Shown: positions 1 through 12,749 of the stretch, piece after piece
How positions within the stretch are numbered: position 1 is the first letter of the stretch
Layout of the letters: every line of letters begins with the position of its first letter
DNA from: Poecilobothrus nobilitatus
Lineage: Eukaryota; Arthropoda; Insecta; Diptera; Dolichopodidae
Assembly (NCBI GenBank): GCA_947095535.1
Contig: OX352772.1
Span: 46,953,445-47,017,444, forward strand
Direction of reading: 5' to 3'
Length of the DNA: 64,000 nucleotides
The notes under the pieces: model-generated
Databases searched by the model: none
What the model was told of the DNA's origin: nothing
Seen by the model: only the letters and a program-made list of their open reading frames with translations
Made by a program: the position numbers and the translations under genes

Positions 1-3000
1 TAAAGTTCTCGTCGAATAGGTTCTTCCATGTTTTTTGCAAGTTCACAACAAACTTTATAAGTTTAGTGATTACTGACGCGTTAACTAAGCTATATCAAAA
101 AAAAAATTAAAGAAAGAAGTTTTATGCGGCATAAAATAATATATTTTTTGTTGTCCGTAGACAATCCCAAAGGTTGGACACCCTTCAAATAAACCGTATG
201 ATGAAAAAAAAAACGAAAAAAATTATCCTTTGAATACCATTAAAAAAAAAGTTGCTTTAAAATGTTGCCAGTTTTCAAATGGCATAAAAATCAAATATGA
301 AAATAAAAAAAATTATTAAAGTGAAAATTAAAAAAGTTAAAATTAAATATGATAAATCTGTTTTGATGCATGTATTTTATTTTATGTAATGAAACTGAAT
401 ATGAATGCATTAACAATTTAAATTACAGAAAATGCGTATAGGTATTTCAAAAATATAAAAATTACTTAAATAATCCTTGCAGTGTTAATAAGAATGAATG
501 ATAAAAAGTGGTTCGCATAATAATATAATAATAATTAATCGAATTCTGCTAACTTTGCTTTTCTTCTACAAAAGACATTAATAAAACCTATACTCTCTTG
601 ATAGTGGCGAATTTTTACGTCATGTTTCCAATATAAAACAACGATACACTAATTTAAATTCAATTAATTCATAGTAGATAAATTAAGCAGCGGAATTTTA
701 TGGGGATTGTAATATAAAAATATTGACTCTTTTTTTTTTAATTTTTGCAGAAAATATTGACTCTTTTCTTAAATTTGCAGAGAACATGATGGTAATGTCT
801 TCTATAATTTAAAGATCATTTCATACATGAATTTCAGTATAATATCCCAGATCTAGTTCGAATAGGCTCTACCGTATATTTAATAACTTGAACTGCTGTA
901 TCAGTATGACTAAAATATGAGTAAAATATTTGGTTTTTGACATAATACTTTTAGTTTCTATTGATATTATATTCTATATTATATTGATCCAAAAAAACTG
1001 GGTTAAACTATCTGAAAAGTTAACTTGCTATATGTCATTTGAGATAATATGTTTCAATTGTTTAACTAATAGTGCTCAAAAAGCTGACAATTTTATCAAA
1101 ACAAGTTATTTTAAAAACTCTGTTTGGATAGTTGGAGTATTAATGGACTGTTGAGGCATCCTAAAATAATATGTTTAATATTATTTTAAAAAACTGTTGT
1201 GAAAGAAATTATATCAGAGATCAGACTACATGAAAATTATTAACAGAATTTAATTTATCTTTCTACCCTTGTATACATTAAAAAATCAACCTACCCAACA
1301 CTAAGCCCTAATGAGTTATCTTCTTATATTAATTATACGGGCTATATTATGTTTTACTAACTAACTAATCGATTAATCACTAACTATTCGATTTTCTGAC
1401 TTGGAGTGGAGATTTGATGTTACAGATTTCATAATATTTTAACATTTCAAACAGATGGAGAAAGTTGAGAGTTTTTATTTAATATAATAATCTCCAAAAT
1501 TCTTAATAAGTATATGAAAGTTGAAGATATATAACACTCTTTTGACAGCTAAACTTAAGACATTTTAAAACTAAAAACTTTATAAAATTTATGAATCTAC
1601 AGAAAAATGTGTTTAACTAAATTTTATTAAATATTTTATTTAATTTTACAAATTTAAGTGATTTGGAGATAAAATATCTTTCTTTCTTTCTTATTTAACT
1701 TAAATAAATATGCATGAATATAGCATCCAATTACTGACTAAGTAAGTAATTGTACGCAAAAGTAGTATTAAAATTTTATTAACAAACAAACTTGAAAAAA
1801 TTATACTTTAAGACAAGTACTCTATTTACTTAAAAATAGATTTTATATGTACCATTTATGAGCACACGTTCACAAAGTACTAATTTTTTTTTTTCTATTA
1901 TACTGATTCAGACAATTCATACACTTGACATTGTAAGTAAATTGTACTTAATACCTTTCATATATTATATTTAATGTTATTTTATGATTCATATCTAATT
2001 CAAACTTGTTTTTTTATAATCTCATGAAAAACTTTATGAAAATTTTAGTTTATTTATGCAAAAAAGTGTATTCTAAATGTTTTTGAGATAATTTGGGACG
2101 TAAAGTATCCAAAATATTTCAACATAATCTATAATTGTAAATTTCGTGTATATTTTATTTAACACATTGCATACAAATTATCATGTGACATTTCTATGCA
2201 TTTAACATTTTAATAAACATTTTTGTGAAATGAAGGAACTGCATTTTTTTCTGTATTTCCTTTTATTTAAAAATTTTTAACGAAACTTCTTATGAGACAT
2301 ATGGAAACACTGAAATCCTATATTATATTGATTACAACAGTGTATGACGAGCACTACATAAATCCACCTGTTTATTCATAAACTTGTTTCTTAAAATCCC
2401 GTTTCCTCCGTAAATTTTAAGAAAAGAAATAATTTTTGTTACTAAAATAGATTTTCCCTTCCTACCTTCAAACCATCTCCATTTGGTTATAGCAGGTAGT
2501 TTGAAAGCAGTAGTCTCTACTATTACAAAATATAAGTTTTAGTTAGAAACAAAATAATAATTTTTAAACTATGACAGAAAACTCTGGAGATGGCTTGTAA
2601 TGCTATTTAGATATAATTATTGACATGTTTCGGCTTCGGACTTTTTTCATACAAAAAAAATGTTTCCAACAAAGTAAACTATGGTAACTTTTTTAAAACT
2701 TCTTATGAAAGCATCTATTTCCTCTTTTAAAAGTAAAAAAAGAACGGGATTTAAAGAAACAAGATTTTGAGTAATGTGGAATTTGTGAAAAAAGCTTTCG
2801 TACCTAACTTCACCTTACGATAATTGATTAAATAACTTTGAAGTTTTTTCATGTAAAATAACATGAATTTGTACATATCTTTTTAGTTTCTTATAGTCCA
2901 GTATTGTATTTAAAAAATTGCTGTCGGTTTTAGTTCCACATTTCTCGACTGCCGATTATATATATATAACAATTGAACTTCATAGTCACTTGCTTAATTG

Positions 3001-3982
3001 GTTTTTTTTTTTTTAGAAATCATTAATTCTCTGAATCACCTAATGAGTTTACAATAATACCTTATTCGTCAATCAGACAGTCATTTTTAAGAAAAGTCAA
3101 AATATAGAAATAATATTGTATACAAATTGAATAATTACATGTTAAGTAGGTACATTTTCTTTTTTTCAAAAATAGAATTTAATTTCTATTAAAAATAAAA
3201 AATATTATTTTTCATTGTAGTTTTTATTAGACTTGATAAATAACTGTGTTAAAAAAAACATTTATTTTAGCTCTGTGATTTACGTTCAAAACAAAATTTA
3301 TTATACATTGCACAGCTGGAAATTTTCTTTAATTTTCTGATTCACTATTAAATTCAATAAAAAAAAAATATTCCTTTAAAATCTTACTTACACAAAAATT
3401 TATATTGGATTATTAAACGGAAGGGGAAATTTTAAATAAGCGCTTCTCAAAATTGGAATGAAAACTTCTTTAGTCTGATGACACATATTATGCAATAAAC
3501 ATACGATCAAAATAATTATATTTTTTTTTCATGTTTAAGGACTTAATGCCAATTAAAATTATAATTTAATTGAAGGCAACACATATATGGATGTGGCACT
3601 TTTGTTTCCATTGCTTATAAGAAGTGGGCAGATAAGTTTAAATCTAAACATCAATTCATTGAAAATGATTGAATGATATGAGAGGAAAAAAATTGAAAAA
3701 ATGCCTTAAAATGTAACAAAAATACTTGGAAACGTAATAAGAATACGATGAGGCATGGAATCAACAAAATAATAGGTTAATCTTTTTGAATCAAGGTAAA
3801 CCAAACAAATAATATGATTATTAAAATGAAGCAATTAAATCTAATAAATTAATTGAGATATAATAAACTTACACCCATCAGAGTTCTCTATATACTCAGT
3901 TTATTTTAGTCTGAATAAAATTATATTCAATTAGTCTAAAAAAAACTATTTCTGTTTAAATTTTTGAGTGAAAACTTTTTCA
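1..3982. other. AT-rich sequence without recognisable gene
   Basis: I see only AT-rich DNA with many A and T runs. The one open frame of note (930-1154, plus) has a hydrophobic AT-driven composition and no recognised motif. The only local structure is the short duplication at 718-780, listed separately. Confidence 0.6.
718..780 (+). repeat. Two-copy tandem duplication ending in TTTGCAG
   Basis: Two adjacent copies begin AAAATATTGACTCTTTT and end in a pyrimidine-rich stretch plus TTTGCAG (about 718-750 and 751-780). Each copy looks like a 3' splice acceptor. No coding exon was seen downstream. Confidence 0.6.
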
Positions 3983-4389
3983 GGAGTTTGCTGCATTATC
4001 TTTTACGTCAAAATCTAATGCGACAAAATCTTGCATACAAAATCTTGCTTTCGAAAATCTTTTAAAACAAAATCTTTTTTCCAAAATCTACTAGGACAAA
4101 ATCTTGCATGTAATTCAGATAGTCACATATTCTTATATATAAATTTTTTGGAAAAAGCGGCAAACCTGCTTTTTAATTAAATTCTAAAATCCTCCGTAAC
4201 TATTTGTTTATACATACTTTAAAAACAATGCCACAATCTATTCCTTTAAAAATATTTTGCAAGATTTTGTCCGTGAAAGATTTTGAAATGCAAGATTTTA
4301 GAAAGATAGATTTTGCAATGCAAGATAAAAACAAAAAAGCAAGATTTTGTCGCAGGTTGATTTTGACGTACAGGATTGTGACCCGTTCC
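3983..4389. mobile_element. Fold-back-like element E1 with AAAATCTTGC modules
   Basis: The two ends are inverted copies of each other. The left arm (about 3983-4115) has repeated short modules of the form CAAAATCTTGC and starts with TACGTCAAAATCTAATGCG. The right arm (about 4250-4389) carries the same modules as GCAAGATTTTGTC on the other strand and ends TTTTGACGTACAGG...ACCCGTTCC. There is no coding capacity; the 81-codon frame at 4204-4449 is a by-product of the right arm. Two other elements (11388-11963 and 39371-39851) have the same architecture. The class is unknown; fold-back or MITE is an inference from structure. Confidence 0.6.
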
Positions 4390-5790
4390 TCTTTTTCAGT
4401 TCAGCCAAATAATTCACAACCTAGCTACGATATTTTATTTAAATTTTAAATCTAATCACACACACCTAAACAGCATGGAAAATAATTACATTTATGTTTA
4501 AACTAGGTTGATTTTTGATACCAAACCACCTAGAAAAATTTTTTTTTGAAAGATCAAAGCTAGTTAGTAATACATGAAACATATCAAAAAAAAAAATAAT
4601 AATTCTCTGAAAAAAAAATGGTTTCTCCTAAAAACCAAAATAAAAAAAAATAAAGAAATAAAATAAATGAAACGCAAATTTTTCTTCTAATATTCAGCAA
4701 AAAAAAAAACACTTTTAAATCAAAACTTAATACATACATTCATCTTTTTATCGTTTCTTCATAATTCCCATATAGTACCTATACCATAATTCCCATATAG
4801 TACCTATACCATAATTTCCGTTTCCAACAGCGAAAATAAATAAAATAAAATATTATATTTAAGTAAATCAGCCACATTCATTGTTCTGTTTAAGTTTAAA
4901 TCTACAAAAGAATAAATTTGAAAGAAAAAGAAAGAAGAAAATAAATTAAGTGAAAAAACAAGTTGTTATTGAAGATATTATAAGTAATTTAATTCGTTTT
5001 AATCGCTTAATTTTCCGCCACAATTTTCCACTCCTTAATTTCACAACTTTTTTATAAGTTGATTAAAAGAAATTTTACTCTTCAATATTTTTTTTTTGGA
5101 ATGGTGAATTTTTTTATTTTTTTCCTAATAAGCCCATATCCTATATTTTAATATTTCAATACTTCTTATTTTTAGTCACATGAAAAACATCCTTTTGTAT
5201 CTTACATATAGGTGGGGTAAAGTAAAATGTTTTGAATTTAAAAGAAAATTTCTAGATGATTAATTTTTTTTTTTAAAGTATATAATATTCGTATACATAT
5301 TCATTACAGTGATATGTATATCAAAGTCAATATAAATATATATCACCTTTTTCACCTAATATGGTAGGTATCTGTAAGACTTTTATTGAAAAAAAAAAAG
5401 TTTTTATTTATTAATTTTCTTTAGTTTGTTGTCATCTGTGATGAGTAAAAATCAGTTTATACATTAAAGTGCTAAAATATAAAATAAATATTTAATGTTT
5501 TGAATATGTTGTTGTTTTTCTCATTAATTTTCATAGAAAATATATTGTACAGGGTGTGGCAATAATAACTTGATATTTTCAAATTAATATTACATTGTAT
5601 GTCTACCAATAAATAGTATTATAATTTAATAAAATATGCTATACTGAAGCTAAACAATAAACAAAACCAAATGTTTTTAAAGGCTTTAAAGGTAATTTTT
5701 AGAACATGAGACAAGGAAGACAATAATTTTTTTTAGATTTGGAAGGTAATTTATAAAAAAAAAGGTATTAAAAAGTTTACTGAAATTGTA
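4390..5790. other. AT-rich sequence without recognisable gene
   Basis: Nothing coding was recognised. It holds the 25-bp tandem repeat at 4761-4816 and an isolated CAGGGTGTGG-like motif near 5552 that could be a transposon end but has no convincing partner. Confidence 0.5.
4761..4816 (+). repeat. 25-bp tandem repeat, two copies plus a partial
   Basis: The unit starts ATAATTCCCATATAG and repeats with exact 25-bp period at 4761, 4786 and (partial) 4811. Confidence 0.85.
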
Positions 5791-6186
5791 ATGCTGCCCA
5801 TACACTTCGGACCAGATTGTACAACAGGACCGCGAACTTGAGAAGTTGTATCGTGTATGAACAAGTTGTACAACCATTTTGAAGATTGAAAAGTTGATTG
5901 GAAAAATATCAAAAAATTTTGATTTTTGTGGGTAGAGTCTTTGGTTTGCAGTTTTAGTTGTATCATGTAGGGACAAATTGTACAACTTAAATGTCATTTT
6001 ATTTCTTTTATTTAGTTATCTTAGGTTTTTTGACAACTAAAGTACGTTGAGATTTTTTGATTTTAGAAAATAATAAAATTATAAAGTACATAATTAGAAT
6101 GGTTGGATGATAGATTGGATAAGTGGGTGGTATGGTCCGAAAATACGCCCGCGTACTAATTTGGTCCGATGTGTATGGCCTAGCAT
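5791..6186. mobile_element. MITE with GCCCATACAC...GTGTATGGCC ends
   Basis: The left end reads ATGCTGCCCATACACTTCGG followed by ACCAGATTGTAC. The right end read on the other strand is ATGCTAGGCCATACACATCG followed by GACCAAATTAGTAC, so the terminal inverted repeat is about 30 bp with a few mismatches. Related inner stretches (GTTGTAT...ACAAGTTGTACAA) recur in the left half. Overlapping minus-strand open frames at 5686-5997 have no recognised domain. I could not fix a target-site duplication, so the superfamily (hAT or PIF type) is unknown. Confidence 0.65.
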
Positions 6187-8302
6187 AACTATTTTGTCCT
6201 CAATATTTATATATTTTTTTGAATATAATATGAACACTTAAGCAATTTAAAGAACACTCTTTTTATAATTCACTAATAATTGATTTTATGCAAATGAATC
6301 ACGTAAATGAAATGTTAACACATGTAAAAATATAGTAATTGTGCTTAAATTTTTGCATCTCAACTTTGAAAATTTCTCTCATACACAGGTTTTAGGTGCA
6401 TAAAATTAAATAAATTTTTAAGTTCTTATATAGCTCCCAGCATTATTAAACGTTGTTGCAGTTGTAACTTTTCTCTCGTTCCTTTTTACACAATTTCTGT
6501 TGCATTGGTATTGCCGTTAAAAACGAAATTTTAGTCAACAAATTACCTTCCTCAGCTGTTACATTTAAGCCAATTTCACTAATACTTATAAACGTAATGA
6601 AAAATATTCAACACTAATGCATACACAAACTCAGAAAAGTTGCAACAGTTAAATGCAACACTAGTAACAATAGTAAGCCGATGTAGTGTTGACAATGACT
6701 ATTGACATCGTGTAATAATATTCATTGGGTCGAAAAAAAAAAAAAAAGACCGAAATAATTTTAACATCATTTTTAATCTTATCACTCCAAAAATAATCTT
6801 AAGCATTTACAGTTAAAAATTACAAACAGTTAAAAATTTTTGATCTTATTGGTTTGACATCATTCTATATAGAGTAAAAATAATTCTTATAATATGTACA
6901 TAGCAAAAAATAATTTAACTTCAGTTTATCAAACATTAATTTATAATTTATAAAACAATAGAATAAAACAATTTTTTTTTTAACCACCCTGTTGTAAATT
7001 AGACATTAAAATATATTTTCATAAAAGAAATATATGTGTATATGGACTGGTATTTTTATGAGTAAATTTACCTTATACCTTATCTAACACACATAGATAG
7101 GTATATATAATGGAAAAATTAACTATATAATACAAGTTTACTAATATAGTACATATCGTACACAATATGATAAATGGAAGAGGTGTGCAAAAAATATATA
7201 AAATATTGAAGTTCTCATATAATAGGTAAGAAATAAATAAATAGATTAATAGATATATAAAAATAGATTAATGTTATTAGTTTAAATGATCACATATTAA
7301 GGTATTCAATTGGTTTTATTTCTAATCTTAATTATATATACATATATAATACTATACATATATAGTATGATTAATATATAAAAAAAAATTCTTAGTGTAT
7401 AATTTTTAAAAGAATGTTTTATAAATTTTCTGAATCTTGGATAAAACTATCTTAAATTAAATGATAACTCAATATTGAAAACTAATAAATAAATATTTTT
7501 GAAAAATAATAAATTTTATTATAACCATTAAATTTGTTTTACCCTTAGGACTACTTATATCTAATTATAAGATAAGAAAAGGAAAAATTATAAGATTTTA
7601 TGATTCCAGTTCTAACTATTGTATACATTTAATGGTCATTCTATATACAGAAAATTTTTCACCTTTATAGGTTTGCACCATTAAAAAAAAACTTAAAGAG
7701 GAATCATTATCGGAATCTTTAATCAATACTGTAAATTTGATTTCGGCGATATTTAATTTTAATCCAAAATCTGATTTAAAAGCAAATTGTTTAAATCTAT
7801 CAGTTAGAGAGATAAAAAATTGTGAATAAATCATTTTAAGAATTCTCTATGAAACTTCGTAATCATTTCGGTACTTATACATAGGTACATACATATTAAA
7901 TTCTTCTATATACATTATCTTTAAAATCTTCTTTGAAAGATGTTTCTGAGTAAATATAAAATGGTAAAGTTTTTATCTGTTATGGTATTTTAAGTTCTTT
8001 TTGTATTTGTATTTTAAGCTACAAACAAAACAGTAAACAAAATATTATTCAAACATTTTTAAAGCCAAACAAATGTTTGATTAATTTTTCTGTACATACA
8101 TTTTTGTTGACAGAAACTGATTTTTTTTTTATTTTAAAAAAAAAAAAAAAAAAAAAACAGTCCAAAGAAATAAAACAAAATTTATAATTATAAATATTCT
8201 TGGCACACATACTAATATACTATATATGTGTACATATTGAGATTTTAATATAAAAGTATTCAAATATGAAATGATATATTTTTTGACTGATATAATAACT
8301 AT
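6187..8302. other. AT-rich sequence without recognisable gene
   Basis: No gene or complete transposon was recognised. Stretches near 7100-7400 are rich in TATA-type steps. The 72-codon minus-strand frame at 7616-7834 shows no motif. Confidence 0.5.
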
Positions 8303-8521
8303 GGGCCTCGGTGCCCTAGTGAGTAAAGAGCGTATAAAATAATCTGTAAACACCGAGGGAGTGTGGATTCGAATCCCACACACACACACACACACGTCGT
8401 AAGAATAATTCCCCCTGTAATACGAAATTTATAGCCACGCGTGAAAAGGAAAGGCTGTGTAATTTCCTGTTCACATTTATGTCGCTCAGAAATGCACTAA
8501 AAAATAAAATAAATAAAATAA
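8303..8521 (+). mobile_element. tRNA-headed SINE, family 1
   Basis: The 5' part resembles a tRNA with an RNA polymerase III A box (TGCCCTAGTGAG, 8312-8323) and a B box (GGATTCGAATCC, 8365-8376). A tRNA-unrelated body follows (CGTAAGAAT...GGAAAGGCTGTGTAAT...CACATTTATGT) and an A-rich AATAAAATAAA tail. A CA microsatellite (about 8378-8394) has expanded just after the B box. The same head-body-tail order occurs at 36202-36385. It is not a functional tRNA because the clover-leaf arms do not pair as expected. No clear target-site duplication was found. Confidence 0.85.
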
Positions 8522-8734
8522 TTGAAAAATTGATTAAGTATTAGTATTTGGTTAAGGTTGGAGTTTTAAAAATTAAAATTTCTCTCTAAACATATAATAT
8601 TAGCATAGTTTTCATTCGTTTGTGAGCGGCATGTTAATTTTCCATTAGTTAACTTTTGGTCTAAAATCTACAGTTTTGTTAATTTTTTAAGAGATTTCAT
8701 CAAAATTATGGTGTTATTATTTAGCAAATATATT

Positions 8735-8900
8735 TTAGAACATTTTTTTTATTTCCGCCCATTTGTCTGTTAACAAAACTTCTACTCTATTAAAAATATG
8801 TTAATGTAATTTTAACAATGGATAAGACTTGATAAAATAAGTAACCGTTAAGGTGCATCTTTTTTATGTTGCACTGCACTCATTATACAGCTATACATTT
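8735..8900 (+). repeat. Repeat family B fragment (5' part)
   Basis: The order CATTTGTCTGTTAACAAAAC, TTCTACTCTATTAAAAA, AATTTTAACAATGGAT and a TTTTTTATGT segment parallels the 5' part of the copies at 12750 and 57285. It is strongly diverged and truncated. Confidence 0.5.
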
Positions 8901-9794
8901 TTTTTCTTGCAGAACAGGTTACAAGTGTTTTTAGATTGACAATATATTAAGCAGAATCTGACATACGCATATTTGAAAATAGAGCTTTTTTAAATTTTAT
9001 AAACGTAATAGATGAGACTACATAAAATAGTTGTTGCATGGTTAAAATTTCTTTGGATGGACAGACAGAATGGAACAAATGAGGAAATTTTTCAAATTTT
9101 TTTTTATGCTAAAAAAAGTAATAATTTCTAAAACTTTTAAAATTACTTTTAACTAAAATTATAAAATTTAAAATAAAGATATTCAGCAGTTATTGTGACC
9201 AACACTTTTAGTGGTAATTCATTTTGGTTTTAAACATAAAATTTATTCATTTCTATAGTTCAAATTTTATATTATTATAATATACATACATATATACATA
9301 ATTAATTATACATATTTTGTTTATTAAGTTGTGGTATAATAATGTTTCATTTAATACATATACACATTTAGAAAAATTTGTTTTTTTCAATTTATTTGTA
9401 TCAAACCTTTAAAATCTAAAAGTATCGTTTCCATACTTTTCTTTTTCTTAAAGCAATTGATCATAACACAATATAACGCTTTTAATTCAGCTACAAAATA
9501 TCGCTATATTCCAATAATGAAGCTGACTTTTATTCAGTATATTATAGCTCCGGTATAGCCTTTGATGTAAGACAACAATATGATGGGGCGTTTTTTGTAA
9601 GCTGTTTGATAATTCTGTATTTATGATCACAGCAATACTAGAAAAGATATAGCGAATGGCATGTGTATGAAAGATGCAGTTGAATTTATTATAACGGGAG
9701 CAATTAGGAATAGAACAACCTTTTAGAATCACACCCTATTTACAAAATATTCTTAATTTGTTTATCTTGAATATTTGTTAATTTTAATTAAAAA
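8901..9794. other. Unassigned AT-rich sequence
   Basis: No gene was recognised. The stretch 9055-9110 carries GGACAGACAGAATGGAAC, possibly an inverted scrap of family B. The open frame at 9487-9732 (minus, 81 codons) is less AT-biased than average but shows no domain I recognise. Confidence 0.45.
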
Positions 9795-10515
9795 ATGCTT
9801 TTTAACACATTTTTCAAACATTTTATGAAAAATTTCTTTATTAGTTTCACTTTGTCCCTCCATTTGACCAAAAACTTGTATATCATTTAAGATGGAGTTA
9901 AGAAATTTTAATTATGGGTGATTCATTAAAAAATTAATATTGTAGAACAATTGTTTTTATATAATACCACCAATTATGGAACTACAGCTCCTCAAAGTTG
10001 GAAAATTTTGGTCCTATTTTCAAATATTTATGACTCAGATATTGCTTAATAGGATTTTTTTTTACCTTTATAAATTAATATAAAAATTATACAATTTTTT
10101 GCAATTTAATATGTGAATTTACAGTTATGTGAAAACAATATTTTCTTAGAATTTTATTTCTCTGTCCCGCCAAATTAGATTTTGGGTTTTCCGTATCTTC
10201 GGAACGCTCAAGTCAAAAAATTTAAGAAATGAAAGATTTTTGAGAATTATTATAAGTTACCCCACCAGAAATATATTCTGTACTTCCCTCTGTTTAAGAG
10301 TTATTAGGAGTCAAAAACAAGGCACTTTCTTTATTTTTAGCTGCCTGTATCTTGATCGCCTGAAATCTTTGCAAATTTATCTTCTTATAAATCTTTATTA
10401 AAAAAAATTCTAAAAAAAATTGCAAAAGTAATCATATTTCTAAAATGTTTTTTAATGACTTTTTGAAAATGTACATTTTTAAAAACCTTTAATTTTACAG
10501 ACTGCCTTGTATATA
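9795..10515 (+). repeat. Repeat family B copy B1 (HINE-like)
   Basis: It follows the family order: TTAACACATTTTTCAAACA, a TTAGTTTCACTTTGTCC segment where a GTCY microsatellite sits in better copies, an ACTACAGCTCCTCAAAGTTGG block, a GTTATGTGAAAAC block, and an end near AAAAACCTTTAATTTTACAG-ACTGCCTTG. There is no coding capacity. Copies B2 (12750) and B3 (57285) show the same order, which supports a dispersed non-autonomous family. Confidence 0.7.
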
Positions 10516-11387
10516 TATGTATGAAATATCGAATCAAATATTGAAATCAAATTTATAATACGTATAAATCAATCGACAAGCCTAACAAAATACAATAAAG
10601 TTTGAAAAAAATATTACAAAATTTTTACAATGCAACCCATTTAAAATTATCCAACTATTCTTTGAAATGTCTATTTACGATTACATTTAAATATGTGTGA
10701 TATATCATATACGATTATATGTAATATACATGTAATTGTAATATATATGCAAAATTTAAGTTTTATTGTCATCAAACATTATAAATCATTCTTTACAATT
10801 TATTTATGTATATATAAACAATAAATAAATATGTATGTATTACATATAAGAAGCATATTTAGAAGAAAATTATAGATCCTTAACTTTTGTTTCAATAATA
10901 AAGAAACATATGTATATTTTTTTTTTAACTATCATTTACAGAAAGTACATATAATGATTATATAATAACTATAGTATTTAACTTAAATATACTGTTATGC
11001 TATTCAAATATATTCATTATATGTATATAGATATATTTGATTATAATGATATCTTTTAAGTACTTATAATTACAATATAAAAGTAGTTACAATAATCACT
11101 CATTCCTAAAATATTACAACTACTTTAGACAGTTTAAAATATGTATCTGCAAATGAAAACAAAAAAAATTCTTATTTAAAAGTTTTATAAGTGTTAAACT
11201 ACATTTACACTTCAGTTGAGCATTAGTTATCAGAACCTCCCATAATATATAACAGTTTATATGACCCTTCCATTTATCTATTCAGGATCTATTGACTATA
11301 TTCTTTTATAAATAATACTTAACGGAATTTGGATAGAAGAAAAAAACTGTTTTATTAGCAAAAAAAAATGTGTTATTATCTATAATA
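10516..11387. other. AT-rich sequence without recognisable gene
   Basis: Only AT-rich sequence with ATATGTA-type steps; nothing recognisable. Confidence 0.5.
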
Positions 11388-11963
11388 GGATACGGGTCAG
11401 ATACGAATGCACGTATCTCAAAATCTCTTTTTTTTTTAATTTTATTTTTACCGATCGCATATTTTTATTTTTAATTTTTTGTATTTTTTTTTTTTTGGTT
11501 TTTTTTCTTTAATTTTAAACAAAATTGTAAAAACATTTAAATTAAATTAGGACTTTACTTTTTAAATTAAATTTGGGTGAATCTCGCATATACGCATATA
11601 CACACAATTATTCTAGAAAAAATGTATAATCTTGATTTTGTAATCAACTGTAAAATTTCTCTTATAATTGTTTTATTTTCATGGATATTTCAAAAACAAA
11701 ACATTTAAAACAATTTGAAAAAAAAATTTTAAAATAATATTGACTGCTGCTTCCAAACCCTCTCTAAACAAATTATTGAAACCCTGATTTTGTAACCAAC
11801 TATAAAATCACTTCTAATTTTTTTTTAGATAAATATTTCAACAAGAAAGTATTTAAAATAATTAAAAAAATATATTTAAAATAGTGGGGGCTGAAAAAAA
11901 CCCAGAAAAAAACCAGATTTTAATAAAACGAAATTTTGTGATACGAGTTTTCGTAGCGCTCCC
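11388..11963. mobile_element. Fold-back-like element E2
   Basis: The left end (GGATACGGGTCAGATACGAA, then ACGTATCTCAAAATCTC) matches the inverted right end (GGGAGCGCTACGAAAACTCG, then TATCACAAAATTTCG, read on the minus strand from 11963). The interior is very AT-rich with long T runs and no coding potential. The termini resemble the E3 ends at 39371-39851 (GGGAGCGTAACGAAATCTC). Confidence 0.55.
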
Positions 11964-12044
11964 ATAATATGTAATATTGCAACACTTTTTTAATTATGAT
12001 TAAGAACTTAAGAACTATTTATAAATAAAAGATTTTTATGTGAG

Positions 12045-12340
12045 TTTTTTTTTTGTAAAGGTAGGTGGATATCTCGAAAGAAATCAATAAGATCAAAGCG
12101 TAAATTCTCTTTGGTATAGGGTTGGATTTGAACCAACCAAACACCATCACTCTTTTAAACCAAATATTAGGTTAGAACCTATAGTGCAATGTACCGTTAC
12201 TAGGTATTAGGGATTGTTGAAAATAGGAATAAAGAAAATTGGCAACATGGGAAGTAACTAGATGTTCGGAGGAGTGTTTAGAACAAACATATTGATGCTC
12301 TTATTAATATTAGCAATGGACTTGGTTCAAATATATTTTA
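12045..12340 (+). repeat. Dispersed repeat family D, copy 1
   Basis: It shares the order GGTAGGTGGATATCTCGAAA...CTTTTAAACCAAATATTAGG...GATTGTTGAAAATAGG with copies at 17345, 21260, 35720 (minus) and 54885 (minus). No ORF, inverted repeat or tail was seen. The class is unknown. Confidence 0.55.
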
Positions 12341-12749
12341 TATCCTTTTGTTTTTTTTTTTTGACTCTGTTTGTTTGTTTTAATTGTTTTAATAAATTCC
12401 ATTTCCGCATTTAATTCTTTTCAAGAGTGTTTGTTTTTATCAGAATTCTAACATCCTATTATTTGATAATTAGACTACTATTGATTTCAAAATTAGACTT
12501 TTATAAATGTTTAAAATGCTAAGAAATATGTTTCCCAATTCGCCTATCATTAATGTTCTACTACTTTCCATATTTACTACCATAGTGCATTAAATCCAAA
12601 ATCATTTTATATGTCTAAATATTCTATTCAATTGAATATAAAATTCACCATGCCCTTTTAAATTGCACTTTAAAATTTATTAAAAGTTTTTCTTTGGTTT
12701 TTCTTTATTTAACGGATATAATGAAAAGTGAAAGTTATTACTATGGTGT
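12341..12749. other. AT-rich sequence without recognisable gene
   Basis: Nothing recognisable. Confidence 0.5.

Noticed and set aside
930..1154. 74-codon plus-strand frame
   Set aside because: Composition is what AT-rich chance frames give, with no motif, splice signal or neighbour support.
4204..4449. 81-codon plus-strand frame
   Set aside because: It is the translated right arm of fold-back element E1.
6440..6665. Inverted pair GTTGCAGTTGTAACTTTTCT / AGAAAAGTTGCAAC
   Set aside because: The match is short and broken, with no defined ends or target duplication.
5550..6995. Mariner-sized element between CAGGGTGTGG and CCACCCTG
   Set aside because: Only eight to nine bases match at the ends, there is no transposase motif inside, and a different MITE lies within.
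8129..8395. 88-codon minus-strand frame
   Set aside because: It spans a long A run, the SINE head and the CA microsatellite; it is an artefact of repeats.
8303..8400. Functional tRNA gene (also at 36202, 31264 minus and 63018 minus)
   Set aside because: A and B boxes are present, but arms do not pair as in a tRNA, and each is followed by a conserved SINE body and tail.
9487..9732. 81-codon minus-strand frame as a transposon protein
   Set aside because: I tried to match RNase H and transposase motifs and found none convincing.
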